A DNA stretch of 64,000 bases from CBDCCT01 sp965214995 (lineage in GTDB: Bacteria; Deinococcota; Deinococci; Deinococcales; Trueperaceae), in NCBI GenBank assembly GCA_965214995.1, contig CBDCCT010000002.1, positions 5,580,001 to 5,644,000 on the forward strand, in the 5' to 3' direction. The notes below the pieces were generated by a model. That model ran no database searches. It had not been told where the DNA came from and saw nothing but the letters and a program-made list of their open reading frames with translations. Shown piece after piece: positions 29,736-38,888 of this stretch. The translations under genes were made by a program, and so were the position numbers. The number at the start of each line of letters is the position of its first letter. Position 1 is the stretch's first letter.

Positions 29736-31934
29736 TTACGCAGGCGTAAGAAGCCGCAGCGCCTCCTCGCGGAGCCCTTCGTAAACGCCCCGCAACTCCC
29801 CCGCCGTTTCCGACTGAGCGAGCTCGAGCCCCCCCCCGACCGCGCCGAGTTGCGCGAGCGCGCGCGCCGGGTCGCCCGCGCCCAGCGCCGCCTGCGCGTA
29901 GGCGAGACCGCCCTGCGCTTTGAGCGCGGGTTTGAGGTCTAAGGACAGCAAATGCTCGAAAACGGCGTAGGCTTCTTCAACGTCCCGCGCCGCCACCGCC
30001 GAGTCGGCGGCGGCAAGATAGTGGGGGTAGGCGGCCTCGAGCATCCCGGCGTGCTCGAAATGGTGGCCGATGAGTTTTGAGAGGTCTAAGGGCGCGCGCT
30101 GCTCGAGCCACAGCGCGACGCGGCGGTGCAACGCGCCCCGGTCGCCGTAGGGCACGAGGCGCTCCGCCGCGGAGCGTAAAAGTTCGCTCTGGAAGCGGTA
30201 CTCGACCTCGCCGGGGATGCTGGACGGTCCCTCTTCAGCAAGCAGCCCCGCCCCGACAAGCGCCTCCAGCGCCTCCTTGCCGTCTTCCGCCCCATCGCCC
30301 GCCAAATGAAGCGCCAATCCTTCCCAGCAGCGTTCGCCCGTGGAGGCCGCGTAAGCGAGGAGCCGCCGCGACGCCGCGGGGAGCATGTCCAGCCGGGCTT
30401 GCAGCAAAGAGGTGAGCGAGCCCGAAAAAGACCCCGTCGGGGTGATGCTTAGGGCGCGGCCCAGCTCCAACACGTAGGCCGGGACGCCCCCGGCTTGCGT
30501 CACGAGCGAGCGCGTCGCCGGGGCGAGGAGCGGGCTCGCCACCTGTTCTAAGAGCGCCTGGCTCTCGTCCAGGCTGAGGGGCGTCATCAGCAGGGTCTGC
30601 GCGGGCGTGGTGTTCTCGAGCGTCCGGCTGGTGCGCAGGATGAGGATGGGGCTACGGCTCGTCTCCAGTTCTCCGAAAAGCTCTTCTAAACCGGGGTGGC
30701 TCGAGTTGGTGTCCGCGACGATGAGGAGCGGCGTTCCGTCACCCTCGCCGAGGGTTTTTGAAACGTTCTTGAGCAGGCGCGCCCAGGCGAGCGCGTAGGC
30801 CCCGTGGGCGCGCGGCCTCGTCCCCTTGCGGCGGTCGCGCTCGAACAAGCCCAGGCTGTCGAGGATGCTCTTTTGCCAGGCCGCGCCCTCGCCCTCCCCG
30901 CTCGCCCGGAAGTGCGCCAGGACGCGCCCCCGCCTGAGGTGTTCGTCTTCGCCGGGCAAGAGCCCGAACATCTGCTCGCCGAGCTGCGTCCACTGGGGGC
31001 TCCGGCCGTCCAAGGAGGGCTGTTCGCGGAGCCAAATGACCGTGCTCTGGGTGGATTGTGACGAGATTTGGGCTGGGGTTTGAACTAAAGACCGGGCTGT
31101 GGAGGCGGCGGGTACGTGCGCCTCCACAAACTCTTTAAGAAGCCGCGTTTTGCCGCTCCCCGCCTCGCCGACGAGCCAGAGCTGCTGCGGACGGCGCGAC
31201 GCGCGCACCTGCGCGTAAACCTCTCGCAGGCGGCCCAATTCGCGTTCGCGCCCGACGAACACGAGTCCGGCGTTGGGGTCCGTTTGCGCCGGGTAGTCCG
31301 TCGAGACGAGCTCATAAGCCCTCTTCACGTCGGGGAAGCCCGCGAGCTTTAGGGGCGGGCTCTCGACGAACCTCAGCGCGTGGCGCGTGGCCTCGTAGGT
31401 CTCGGCCCCCACCAGCACGTGGCCGGGCGACGCGGCGGCCTCTAAGCGCGCCGCCAAATTCACCGCGCTGCCCATGACGGTGTAGTCTTTCACGCGGCCT
31501 AAGCCCACCGACCCCGCGATGACGACGCCCGTGTTGACGCCCGCGCGCCCTTTAAGGGTGTAGCCCTTGCTCTCGCCGATGGCCTCGACCGCCCTGAGCC
31601 CCGCCGCCGCGGCCAGCACCGCCCGCTTGGGGTCGTCGGGGTGCGAGCGGGGCGCGCCGAAAAGCGCCGTCAGGCCGTCGCCCTGGAAGGCGTCCACATG
31701 ACCGTCGTAGTCTTCGATGATGCCTGCGACCACGGTGAGGATTTCGTCGGCTAAGTCGCGCAGGTCCTCGGGGTCGAAGCCGTGGGTGAGGGTGGTAAAG
31801 CCCGCCAAGTCGATAAACACCATGCTCACACGCCGCCGCTCGCGCTCGGCGGCGTGCGCGGCGAGGCGCGCGCCGCACATGCCGCAAAAGCGCATGGCGG
31901 GCGGGTTGACGGCGTGGCAGGAGGGGCAGGTCAT
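29736..31934 (-). CDS. Class III nucleotidyl cyclase domain fused to an AAA-type ATPase
   Basis: A 732-residue multidomain protein. Residues 1-25 are a zinc ribbon (CPSC ... CGMCG). Residues about 34-200 are a class III cyclase domain with metal ligands Asp42 (VFIDLAGFT) and Asp86 (FQGDGLTALF) and the transition-state pair in SAVNLAARLE. The usual substrate-selecting Lys four residues before Asp86 is Ala, so cAMP production is not certain. An ATPase domain starts at VFVGRERELG with the P-loop GEAGSGKTRLL; the Walker B region (LLIVADTNSSH) is atypical. A helical TPR-like part ends the protein. TATGAT stands 9 nt before the ATG. Confidence 0.82.
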   Translation of the reverse strand: MTCPSCHAVNPPAMRFCGMCGARLAAHAAERERRRVSMVFIDLAGFTTLTHGFDPEDLRDLADEILTVVAGIIEDYDGHVDAFQGDGLTALFGAPRSHPDDPKRAVLAAAAGLRAVEAIGESKGYTLKGRAGVNTGVVIAGSVGLGRVKDYTVMGSAVNLAARLEAAASPGHVLVGAETYEATRHALRFVESPPLKLAGFPDVKRAYELVSTDYPAQTDPNAGLVFVGRERELGRLREVYAQVRASRRPQQLWLVGEAGSGKTRLLKEFVEAHVPAASTARSLVQTPAQISSQSTQSTVIWLREQPSLDGRSPQWTQLGEQMFGLLPGEDEHLRRGRVLAHFRASGEGEGAAWQKSILDSLGLFERDRRKGTRPRAHGAYALAWARLLKNVSKTLGEGDGTPLLIVADTNSSHPGLEELFGELETSRSPILILRTSRTLENTTPAQTLLMTPLSLDESQALLEQVASPLLAPATRSLVTQAGGVPAYVLELGRALSITPTGSFSGSLTSLLQARLDMLPAASRRLLAYAASTGERCWEGLALHLAGDGAEDGKEALEALVGAGLLAEEGPSSIPGEVEYRFQSELLRSAAERLVPYGDRGALHRRVALWLEQRAPLDLSKLIGHHFEHAGMLEAAYPHYLAAADSAVAARDVEEAYAVFEHLLSLDLKPALKAQGGLAYAQAALGAGDPARALAQLGAVGGGLELAQSETAGELRGVYEGLREEALRLLTPA

Positions 31935-32164
31935 AATCCTAAAATCATAGGTTTAGGCGGGCTCGCGCCCTGCAATATCGTGTGGGAGAGGGGTTTGGCA
32001 GGGGCGACGACGCAAAGGGTAAGCCTCGAGTGTCAGTGTAGTGTGAGGGGTCACGCCTTGCAAGGGAATCGCATACGTTTTGCGTGCGCTCTCGGGCACG
32101 AAACCTTTGTGCTCCCCAAAAGCTAAAAAAGTTGAGCGACGCGAACCTGACATACACAAGCCCT
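31935..32164. other. Intergenic region, nothing supported
   Basis: About 230 bp between two genes of the same strand. Apart from the cyclase -10 box (TATGAT, 31944-31949 on the minus strand) I see no gene or strong hairpin. Confidence 0.4.
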
Positions 32165-33613
32165 CTAGCGGAAACTCAGCAGCGTGGCGGGGTCTATCCA
32201 GTCGAAAGAGCCGTTGGCGCGCGGCACGCCCACCAAAAACTCGAGCGTGTCCGGCTGCGTGATGCCGCCCCCCAAATAGCCGACCACCTGTCCCCGCGTA
32301 ACCTGGTCCCCCGCCTCCACAAGGGGAGCTTGCAAGTTTTTGTAAACGGTGAAAAGGTCGGGGCCGTGTTCGATGGTGACCATATAGCCCGTGTTGGCCG
32401 AAAAAAACTGCGAGATGATGACCTCGCCCGGCAGCACGGCGTGGACCGCCGCCCCCTCCTGCTCGGCTTGCAGCGTGACCGACGTTCCCCCCTGCTCGCC
32501 GTAGCGGCTCAGCACGCGGGGGTTGGGGAAGGGAGAGACGGCCTCGCCCTCCGGCGCTTCGGACGCGTCAAGGGTGCTCGTTCGGGCGTTTCTTTCGGCG
32601 ACGGCCCTCGTGGCAGCCTCTTCGGCTTCGGCGGCGGCCCTGGCGGCCTCTTCGGCCTCGGCGGCGGCCTTGGCGGCTTCGGCGGCTTCGGCCTCGGCGG
32701 CCACCCTGGCGGCCTCGGCGGCTTCCGCGGCCCGGCGCTCCGCCTCCCTCTGTAGCCGTTCCGCCTCCCTCGCCGCGCGCGCCTTGCGCGCCTCTTCCTC
32801 CCTGACGAGCCTGGCGACCTCCTCGTCGCGCCGCTGAAGCGCCGCGGTGACGCTGTTGTCGAGGCTCTCTTGCGCCCTCAAACTCTCCAGACGCAGCGCC
32901 TGTTGGCCCTCGCGGTCGCGCTCGAGCGCCCCCACCACACTCTCGAGCTCGGCGCGTTTGGCCCCCAGTTCGTCCTCGGCTTGGCGCAGCGCCGCCTCCT
33001 GGTCGCTCAAGTCGGCGAGCTTCGCGGCGAGCTCGCTCTGGGCGGCTTCTAACGCCGCTACCGTGGCGCTCAAGTCGTTTAAGAGCGCCGCGTCTTGGTC
33101 GCTGAGCTTTGAAAGGTAATGGTTCCTGACCCGCAAATCGTGAAACGTCTCGGTGCGGAGGAGCGCGCCCGCGAAGCGGTCGGCCCGCCCCTTGTAAAGC
33201 TCGACGAGGAGCGCCTGGACCCGGACTTTGAGCGCGTCCTGCTCCGCGTTTAAACGTTCGACCTGGGCGCGCTTGTCCCCCAGGTCGGCCTCGAGTTCGG
33301 CGATACTGCCCTCCAGAGCCTCGCGCGCGGCGCGGAGCTCGAGCAACTCCTGCCCGACCCGGTCGCGCTCCTCCAAGCGGGCCGTCAGCGCCGCGGAGAG
33401 TTCGCCCAGACTCGCTTCCAACCGCGCCTGCTCCGCCCGCTGCGCCTCCAGGAGTTCTCTATAGCGGGCCGCGTCCGCTTCTAGTTGGCGCGTGGTCTCG
33501 CTCTCCTGGGCCAGGGCTGTGGGAGCGAGAAAAAGCGTCCCCGCGAGCGTCAACGCCGGTATCACAGCCACCTTCACCAGATGCTTTCTGACCAGATTCT
33601 CGAGTGGCCTCAC
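32165..33613 (-). CDS. EnvC-like periplasmic murein-hydrolase activator with degenerate LytM domain
   Basis: A 482-residue exported protein. Residues 1-35 are a basic start and signal peptide ending near ALAQES. A long coiled coil (about 35-370, rich in Leu, Glu, Ala and Arg) follows, interrupted by LLVELYKGRADRFAGALL. The C-terminal M23/LytM domain (about 385-480) has GAAVHAVLPGEVI, VTIEHGPDLFTVYKNLQAPL and GYLGGG, but the zinc-binding HxH element reads TLEFLV, so it cannot be an active peptidase. EnvC proteins use such a domain to activate amidases in cell division. The GTG overlaps the ftsX stop by 4 bp, fitting FtsX-EnvC partnership. Confidence 0.85.
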   Translation of the reverse strand: MRPLENLVRKHLVKVAVIPALTLAGTLFLAPTALAQESETTRQLEADAARYRELLEAQRAEQARLEASLGELSAALTARLEERDRVGQELLELRAAREALEGSIAELEADLGDKRAQVERLNAEQDALKVRVQALLVELYKGRADRFAGALLRTETFHDLRVRNHYLSKLSDQDAALLNDLSATVAALEAAQSELAAKLADLSDQEAALRQAEDELGAKRAELESVVGALERDREGQQALRLESLRAQESLDNSVTAALQRRDEEVARLVREEEARKARAAREAERLQREAERRAAEAAEAARVAAEAEAAEAAKAAAEAEEAARAAAEAEEAATRAVAERNARTSTLDASEAPEGEAVSPFPNPRVLSRYGEQGGTSVTLQAEQEGAAVHAVLPGEVIISQFFSANTGYMVTIEHGPDLFTVYKNLQAPLVEAGDQVTRGQVVGYLGGGITQPDTLEFLVGVPRANGSFDWIDPATLLSFR

Positions 33614-34470
33614 AGTTCCTCCCGCAGGTACTGCGACACCGAGATGGCGGAGCCGATAAGCCCCACCGCGAGCGCGAGCGCGAGCAAGAGCGCCACGACC
33701 TCGCCCAGGAGCGCCGGGTCGCGCACGAAGGGCACGAAGCGAAAACCCTCGGCGAGGCGCGTGACGATAAACCAGTAGCCGGGCACCACCAGCGCGAGCG
33801 TCACGAGCGCGCTTACCAAACCCAACAGAAAGCCCTCGATGAGAAAGGGCGCGCGGATAAAGCTTCTCGTTGCGCCCACCAGGCGCATCACCTCGATCTC
33901 GTCGCGGCGCGCGGTGATGGCGGCGCGAATCGCGTTGACGATGGCGAAAAGCGCGCTCGACAAGAGAATCACAATCAGGATGCTGCCGCCCACGCGCAGG
34001 GCCTCGGAAAAGGCCAGAAAGGTCGCCACGGTGTCCTGGCCGTCCTGGACGCCTTCGACGCCGGGTAGTTCTTGCAGCCTTGCCGAGACCGCGGGCGTGT
34101 CCGCGGGGTTTGAGAGCCTCAGTTCCAGGGTGACGGGCAGCGGGTTGTCCACGAGCGCCGCCGCCTCCCCCAGGGCGGGCAGGTCGGCCACCACGAGTTG
34201 CAGGGCCTCCTCGGGAGACACTACACCTGCGCGCGCGACCTCCGGCCACGCGTCGACCGTGCGCAAGAGCAGGGGCGCGTTGGCGTCGGGACCCAAGTAG
34301 GCGGCCATCTCCAACTCGCCTTGCAGGCTCGCCAGAACCTGGTTGAGGTTGAGGCTTAGGAGGCTAAAGCCCGCCAGGACCGTGAGCGACAGCGTCATGG
34401 TGGTAATGGTCGAGACGCTGGCTATCCAGTTTTTGCGGATCGCGCGTAAGGCTTGCTGCAGGGCGTACAT
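33610..34470 (-). CDS. ftsX: Cell-division protein FtsX
   Basis: A 286-residue membrane protein of the FtsX/MacB permease fold. The N-terminal helix (WIASVSTITTMTLSLTVLAG), an extracellular domain of about 130 residues, and three C-terminal helices with AIRAAITARRDEIEVMRLVG, typical of FtsX, are all present. With FtsE it signals to the EnvC-like partner to open the wall at the septum. The start at 34470 gives the usual MYALQQALRAIRKNW N-terminus. No ftsE gene is adjacent, which is unusual; it may be elsewhere. Confidence 0.9.
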   Translation of the reverse strand: MYALQQALRAIRKNWIASVSTITTMTLSLTVLAGFSLLSLNLNQVLASLQGELEMAAYLGPDANAPLLLRTVDAWPEVARAGVVSPEEALQLVVADLPALGEAAALVDNPLPVTLELRLSNPADTPAVSARLQELPGVEGVQDGQDTVATFLAFSEALRVGGSILIVILLSSALFAIVNAIRAAITARRDEIEVMRLVGATRSFIRAPFLIEGFLLGLVSALVTLALVVPGYWFIVTRLAEGFRFVPFVRDPALLGEVVALLLALALAVGLIGSAISVSQYLREEL

Positions 34471-34727
34471 CTCAGCCGTCCACGTTCCTACAAAGGGTGC
34501 CAAACGCTTTTACTCCGCGAGTCCCAACGCCGGAGCAACGGCGGATGAGTGGGCGGTGCAAGAGGCGTGGCGGGTGGGTGTGGCGTAACATCATCACGGC
34601 TTAAGACCGTTATACCAAGGATCTGGGTGAGAGGTGGCGGGGTCGGGCGGGGCGTTCGGGCCTCTTCTCGAGACCGCCCGCGCAACGCTCACGACGCTTG
34701 CGGAACCCCTCCACGACCTCCTCGTGC

Positions 34728-34733
34728 TACACT
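34728..34733 (+). promoter_or_regulatory. -10 box of the leaderless HxlR gene
   Basis: TACACT ends 7 nt before the ATG at 34741, so transcription should start at the first base of the gene. No ribosome-binding site is present in the 7 nt. Confidence 0.5.
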
Positions 34734-34740
34734 CTACTGA

Positions 34741-35064
34741 ATGTCAGACCACGCCTTTTGCCCCGTTTACGAGGCCATCAACGTGCTTCAGGAAAAGTGG
34801 ACGCTCCACATCGTCCGCACGCTCCTGGGGGGGGCGTCGGGCTTTAACGAGCTCGCCCGCGCGGTCGGGGGCTGCAACCCGACGACGCTGACGCAGCGGC
34901 TCGAGCGCTTAGAAAGCCTCGGCCTGGTGAACAAAACGGTCCTTTCGGTGATGCCGCCCCGGACGACCTACGCGCTTACCGACGCGGGGGTCGAGCTTCA
35001 CGAGGTTGTCGACGCCATCGACGGCTGGGCGAGGAAGAACTTAAGCGCGCTCGAGGGGGTTTAG
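34741..35064 (+). CDS. HxlR-family transcriptional regulator
   Basis: A 107-residue winged helix-turn-helix protein. It starts with the family pattern FCPVYEAINVLQEKWTLHIV, continues SGFNELARAVGGCNPTTLTQ and RLERLESLGLV, and ends YALTDAGVELHEVVDAIDGW. Cys7 is in the conserved place where some members sense oxidants or aldehydes. The gene is leaderless by its -10 position, and no obvious target lies next to it. Confidence 0.9.
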   Translation: MSDHAFCPVYEAINVLQEKWTLHIVRTLLGGASGFNELARAVGGCNPTTLTQRLERLESLGLVNKTVLSVMPPRTTYALTDAGVELHEVVDAIDGWARKNLSALEGV

Positions 35065-35328
35065 GCATTTTGACCCGTACTGTTGGACGGGTCCCTGTTA
35101 CACCTTTCACCATTCAGGCAGTCCAACCCGTCTCAAGCAACCTAATGGAGCCCCTTCGGGCAGAGCTGAACATGGCGTTCATTTGTAGGGGTGGTCCGTG
35201 CGTCGCCCCTCTCACCGAGGTGTACTGCTACGGCTCATAGATGAATCGCGCGCCCGATCGAAAAGCGCTCGGAACAATATCCGAGCGCTGGGCTTGGGGT
35301 GAGGTCAGCGAGAGCCTCGCTTAACTAT
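35065..35328. other. Intergenic region with two hairpins
   Basis: GACCCGT (35072) and ACGGGTC (35087) form a hairpin just after the HxlR gene and may end its transcript. A segment at about 35192-35216 (AGGGG...CCCCT) is another weak palindrome of the kind dispersed in GC-rich genomes. The third hairpin is the minus-strand terminator at 35264-35289. No gene is seen. Confidence 0.45.
35264..35289 (-). terminator. Terminator of the lipoprotein gene
   Basis: AGCGCTCGGA and TCCGAGCGCT make a 10-bp stem with a 6-nt loop. On the minus strand it is followed by TTTTC. It lies 40 bp after the stop of the gene at 35329-36387. Confidence 0.75.
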
Positions 35329-36387
35329 TCACCTCAGAGGCGTCACCAATCTTGCTGTTGTTGACGAGCGTAGGGATGTCGGCACCCCCGTTTTACTGAG
35401 GCTCGCACCTCCACCCCCAACCGTGAAAGTGTCCGATACAGCAATAGAGACGTTGAATTGTACTGGCTTCTCTGGCTGCCCGCTTACCGTGCGGTCGATG
35501 TTGAAGGCGAGCACGCCCAAAAAGTAATCATCGGGAGGCAATGAGAGATCATCAAAGGTCACGTTGAGATCGGTCGTCAGTTGTGTTCCAAAAACCTCTG
35601 CATCAAGCTCTACGGGCGCCTGATACAAGGTTGGCCTGTAACTTTTTGCCCCCACAACCGCGTTCCATGAACCCGATACGCTAGTCGTTGTAGCCGAATC
35701 TACTGTGATATTTTGTGGCACCGGCAAGAGTTGATTGATGTCCGGGCTCGAGGACGCGCTATAGGTTTCGCCGCTAATTTGCGCTTCGAGCCGGTACTCG
35801 CCACTCACAATAGAGGTAAAGGCCGCGCCCCAAAGCCAGCCAGACGCAACTCCCTCGGGAGACGCGGTGAGTTCAAAGGCGTCGCCGCCGTTCCACCCCG
35901 CAGGACCCGTTATGCTCAGCGTCACGTCTTCGCCCGGCAGATCAGCCTCATTCAAGTTGAAGTAAATGCTCACCGCGGTCAGCGTCTGCTCTAGAAGCGG
36001 TCCAAAGTTGTAGGTACCGACCACAAGATCGACAGCGCTCTCTGGAACGGGGTTGACCGTCACGGTGGTCTGCGCCGTGGTTTCTCCGGCGGTGTTCTTA
36101 GCCGTCAGGGTGTAGGAGGTCGTGGCGGCGGGGCTCACCGAGACGCTGGTTTGCCCCGTCACAGCACCCACCCCCTGATCGATTGTGAGTGTGATGGGTG
36201 CGTCGCCCGTAACGGTCCAGGCGAGCGTGCTCGTTTGTCCTGAGTTGATGGTGTCGGGTGTGGCGGTGAAGCTCGAGATGGTCGGCCCGACCCCGCCACT
36301 ACAGGCCGCCAGAGCAAGAAGCAGCCCCACCACCAAAAGACGTTTAACCGTGTCAAGCGACCGAACCCTGATCCTTATTCCTCCCAT
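35329..36387 (-). CDS. Secreted lipoprotein with Ig/PKD-like domain
   Basis: A 352-residue protein exported and probably lipid-anchored. The lipobox LLLALAACS places the modified Cys at about residue 29. An Ig/PKD-like repeat follows (PTISSFTATPDTINSGQTST ... SVSPAATTSYTLTAKNTAG). The middle and C-terminal parts (Ala/Ser/Thr-rich, fibronectin-like SWNAVVGAKSY) are unassigned. GAGGAGGG stands 7 nt before the ATG. GC content is visibly lower than in neighbouring genes, so it may be more recently acquired. It is single-gene, ended by the hairpin at 35264. Confidence 0.75.
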   Translation of the reverse strand: MGGIRIRVRSLDTVKRLLVVGLLLALAACSGGVGPTISSFTATPDTINSGQTSTLAWTVTGDAPITLTIDQGVGAVTGQTSVSVSPAATTSYTLTAKNTAGETTAQTTVTVNPVPESAVDLVVGTYNFGPLLEQTLTAVSIYFNLNEADLPGEDVTLSITGPAGWNGGDAFELTASPEGVASGWLWGAAFTSIVSGEYRLEAQISGETYSASSSPDINQLLPVPQNITVDSATTTSVSGSWNAVVGAKSYRPTLYQAPVELDAEVFGTQLTTDLNVTFDDLSLPPDDYFLGVLAFNIDRTVSGQPEKPVQFNVSIAVSDTFTVGGGGASLSKTGVPTSLRSSTTARLVTPLR

Positions 36388-36905
36388 AACCCAACCCTCC
36401 TCGGAGTTGCCTCGCGTGTTGCAAAAGTGATTCTAGATTCTAGCGACGTTCAAACTTATCAGGTTAAAAGTTACATCTGTGACACCAAATTCAGCGGAGC
36501 GCACAGACGCTAAAAGGCGACATCCGGCAAGGGCGAGTTTAGCCATCCCTACAGCACTTCCGACTTTCAAGAGTCAACGATGTCAACAGAATCTAGTCTG
36601 CTAAAACGCCTTCGATCCCTGAGCGGCAGAACAATTTCATATTCTTGCTAAACTTGGCCGAATTGTACTTGCTAAGAGAGGCTCTGTCAAGCTACTTTGG
36701 CTAGAAGAATGGAACGGGCTGCCGAAGTGTCTGATGCCTCTAAATACCCGAAAATTACCGTTTTCACAAGAGCGTTATTTCCTACGCGTCCATCTATAAC
36801 AGCCGCTCCCTACCTTCGCGGACGAACCTCTCTCGACTCACTTGCAGGTGGTCTTGGATTGGTATATCCTGAGAATCTAAACTAGGTAAGACCTTGGGAG
36901 GTTTC
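36388..36905. other. AT-richer intergenic region before an ABC importer
   Basis: These 518 bp are lower in GC than the rest of the window. Short open frames (for example at 36697) lack a ribosome-binding site and homology. I find no transposase or toxin remnant. The 3' end carries the promoter at 36842-36870. Confidence 0.4.
36842..36870 (+). promoter_or_regulatory. Promoter of the family-5 binding-protein gene
   Basis: TTGCAG (36842-36847) and TATCCT (36865-36870) are spaced 17 bp apart. They lie 35 bp before the ATG at 36906, with GGGAGG in the leader. Confidence 0.5.
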
Positions 36906-38678
36906 ATGTATAGACTTTCTTCTTTCGTTCTGACGCTGCTGCTGGCCCTTGCGGGCGCCGCGTTCGCCCAGACCAAGACGATCCCCGACTACAGCGAACT
37001 GGGCGTCGAACCCGGTCAGCCGGGCGGCACCCTCACGCTGGCGCTCGACAACGCGCCGCCCTCGTTTTTTTACTACGGCGTCATCGACAGCAACTTGCAG
37101 GCGGTGTCGCAGCAGGTTTTCAACGCGCTGCTCGAGTTCAACCTAGAAACTTACGAGCTCATCCCCGGCCTGGCCGAGTCCTGGGAAGTGTCAGAAGACG
37201 GCACCGTCTACACCTTTCACTTACGCGACGGGGTGACCTGGCACGACGGCGAGCCCTTCACCGCCGAGGATGTGGTTTTCACCTACACCCAAATCATCAT
37301 GAACCCCGAAGCGCTCGCGGGCGACGCGGCGCAGTTTGTATTCACCATTGACGGTGAGGAGCGAATGGTCGAGGTCGAGGCGGTGGACGATATGACGGTC
37401 CGCTTCACCCTGCCCGCGCCGTCGGCGGCGTTCCTCATCCAGCAGCGCTTTTTCATGATGCCCAAACACAAGCTTCTGGAGTTCTCCCAAGAGGGCGGCG
37501 CGGCGGCGGCGGACATCAACAACGCCTGGCCGACCGACGGCGATTTGTCGAACGTCGTCGGCACGGGTCCTTTTCGCTTGACGGACTACACCGCAGGGCA
37601 GAAGGTGACGCTCCAAAAGAACGAGACCTACTGGAAAGAGGACGCGTCGGGCACGCGGTTGCCTTACGTGGACACGCTCGAGTACCTCATCATCACGGGC
37701 ACCGAGAACCAGGTGGCGCAGTTCTTGGCGGGCAATCTGGACGTCCTCAACATCTCGGGCGCGCAGTTCCCCGACTTAAAGGGCCGCGAGGTGGCGGGCG
37801 CGGACTTCCGCGTGGTCACGAGCGAGGCGCTCTTCGGCTCGCCGCCCCACTTAGCGTTCAATTTTGACGCCGCCGACCCGGCCCTGGCCGAGGCGTTCTC
37901 CAACGTCGAGTTCCGCCGCGCGATGGAGTACGCGGTAGACCGCCAGCGCGTTATTGACGACGTTTATAACGGCCTTGCCACCCTCCCCGGCACGCCGACC
38001 GCCCCCGCCGACGGGACGTTCTACACCGACACCACCGACCTCATGCGGATGTACGATTTAGAACAGGCCAACGCCATGCTGGACGAACTCGGCTACACCG
38101 ACGCCGACGGGGACGGGGTGCGGGAGCTGCCGAACGGGGAGCCGCTCGAGTTCACCCTCACCTATAACGCCGACTCGGCCATCTTTACCGACATCGCCAC
38201 CATCCTCCAGAACGACTTCGCGGGGGCGGGCGTCCAGGTCAACTTGCAGGGCGTCCAGGGGAGTTCGCTCTTCTCCACCGCCTTGGGCGGCGACTTCGAA
38301 GCCATCATGGTCGCCTTCGGCAACCAGCCCGACCCCGAGCTCCGCACGCCCATCTGGCAGCCCGGCGGCTCGCTCTACTACTGGCACCGCGCCACCCAGC
38401 CCGCCGAGGGCGAGACAGGGCCCAACTTCGAGGTAATGAGCGACTGGGAAACGCGCGTATACGAGATTTTCAACGAGGCCTCCCAGCTCACCGACCAGGC
38501 GCAGCGGGTTGAACTCTACAGCGAGTGGCAGCGCATCAACGCCGAGAACCTGCCTGTCATCATGATTGTGAAGGGGACCAACGCGGCGGCGGTTTACGAC
38601 CGCGTGCAGAACTTCGTCTACAGCTTGGGCGTCATCCCCGGTTACAACCCGGTGCCGCTCTACACCATCGCGCAGTAA
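36906..38678 (+). CDS. ABC-transporter substrate-binding protein, oligopeptide/dipeptide family 5
   Basis: A 590-residue exported binding protein. The signal peptide (MYRLSSFVLTLLLALAGAAF, cut near AQ) has no lipobox Cys. The mature part shows family-5 marks: GGTLTLALDNAPPSFFYYGV, LAESWEVSEDGTVYTFHLRD, GVTWHDGEPFTAEDVVFTY and, later, FRRAMEYAVDRQRVIDDVYN. Family 5 proteins bind peptides, nickel or oligosaccharides; the NagZ-like enzyme two genes on suggests muropeptide or chito-oligosaccharide as ligand (inference). GGGAGG lies 4 nt before the ATG at 36906. A terminator after the gene should keep permease expression lower. Confidence 0.9.
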   Translation: MYRLSSFVLTLLLALAGAAFAQTKTIPDYSELGVEPGQPGGTLTLALDNAPPSFFYYGVIDSNLQAVSQQVFNALLEFNLETYELIPGLAESWEVSEDGTVYTFHLRDGVTWHDGEPFTAEDVVFTYTQIIMNPEALAGDAAQFVFTIDGEERMVEVEAVDDMTVRFTLPAPSAAFLIQQRFFMMPKHKLLEFSQEGGAAAADINNAWPTDGDLSNVVGTGPFRLTDYTAGQKVTLQKNETYWKEDASGTRLPYVDTLEYLIITGTENQVAQFLAGNLDVLNISGAQFPDLKGREVAGADFRVVTSEALFGSPPHLAFNFDAADPALAEAFSNVEFRRAMEYAVDRQRVIDDVYNGLATLPGTPTAPADGTFYTDTTDLMRMYDLEQANAMLDELGYTDADGDGVRELPNGEPLEFTLTYNADSAIFTDIATILQNDFAGAGVQVNLQGVQGSSLFSTALGGDFEAIMVAFGNQPDPELRTPIWQPGGSLYYWHRATQPAEGETGPNFEVMSDWETRVYEIFNEASQLTDQAQRVELYSEWQRINAENLPVIMIVKGTNAAAVYDRVQNFVYSLGVIPGYNPVPLYTIAQ

Positions 38679-38707
38679 CCATTAAGCCGATTCTTCAATA
38701 ACGCGAC

Positions 38708-38731
38708 GGGGCTCTTCGGAGCCCCTATTTT
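38708..38731 (+). terminator. Terminator/attenuator after the binding-protein gene
   Basis: GGGGCTC-TTCG-GAGCCCC is a 7-bp stem with a stable UUCG loop, followed by TATTTT. It stands between the binding protein and its permeases and probably causes partial termination. Another hairpin, GTCCCG-CAAA-CGGGAC, lies at 38783-38798. Confidence 0.8.
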
Positions 38732-38888
38732 GAGGTTTTATAGATGCCGACACACGCTGAACCTATTTTGAAGCTAAGGCGGGTCCCGCAAACGGGACGG
38801 AGGCTGGGTGTGGGTATCACCTCTAAACCCACGCACCGACCAACAAAACGTAAATTCACCCTCTCCCAAACTAGATGATGCCTACGGT

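Noticed and set aside
33614..34249. Long N-terminal extension of the EnvC-like protein
   Set aside because: It is the antisense-free shadow of ftsX in another frame. The GTG at 33613 gives a normal signal peptide.
36388..36905. AT-rich stretch as a mobile-element scar
   Set aside because: I found no terminal inverted repeats, target duplications or transposase fragments, only lower GC.
38783..38820. Possible T-box-like element before the DppB gene
   Set aside because: The GTCCC hairpin and a GGTG-like run recall a T-box end, but there is no room for Stem I and no specifier loop within the roughly 100 nt after the previous gene.
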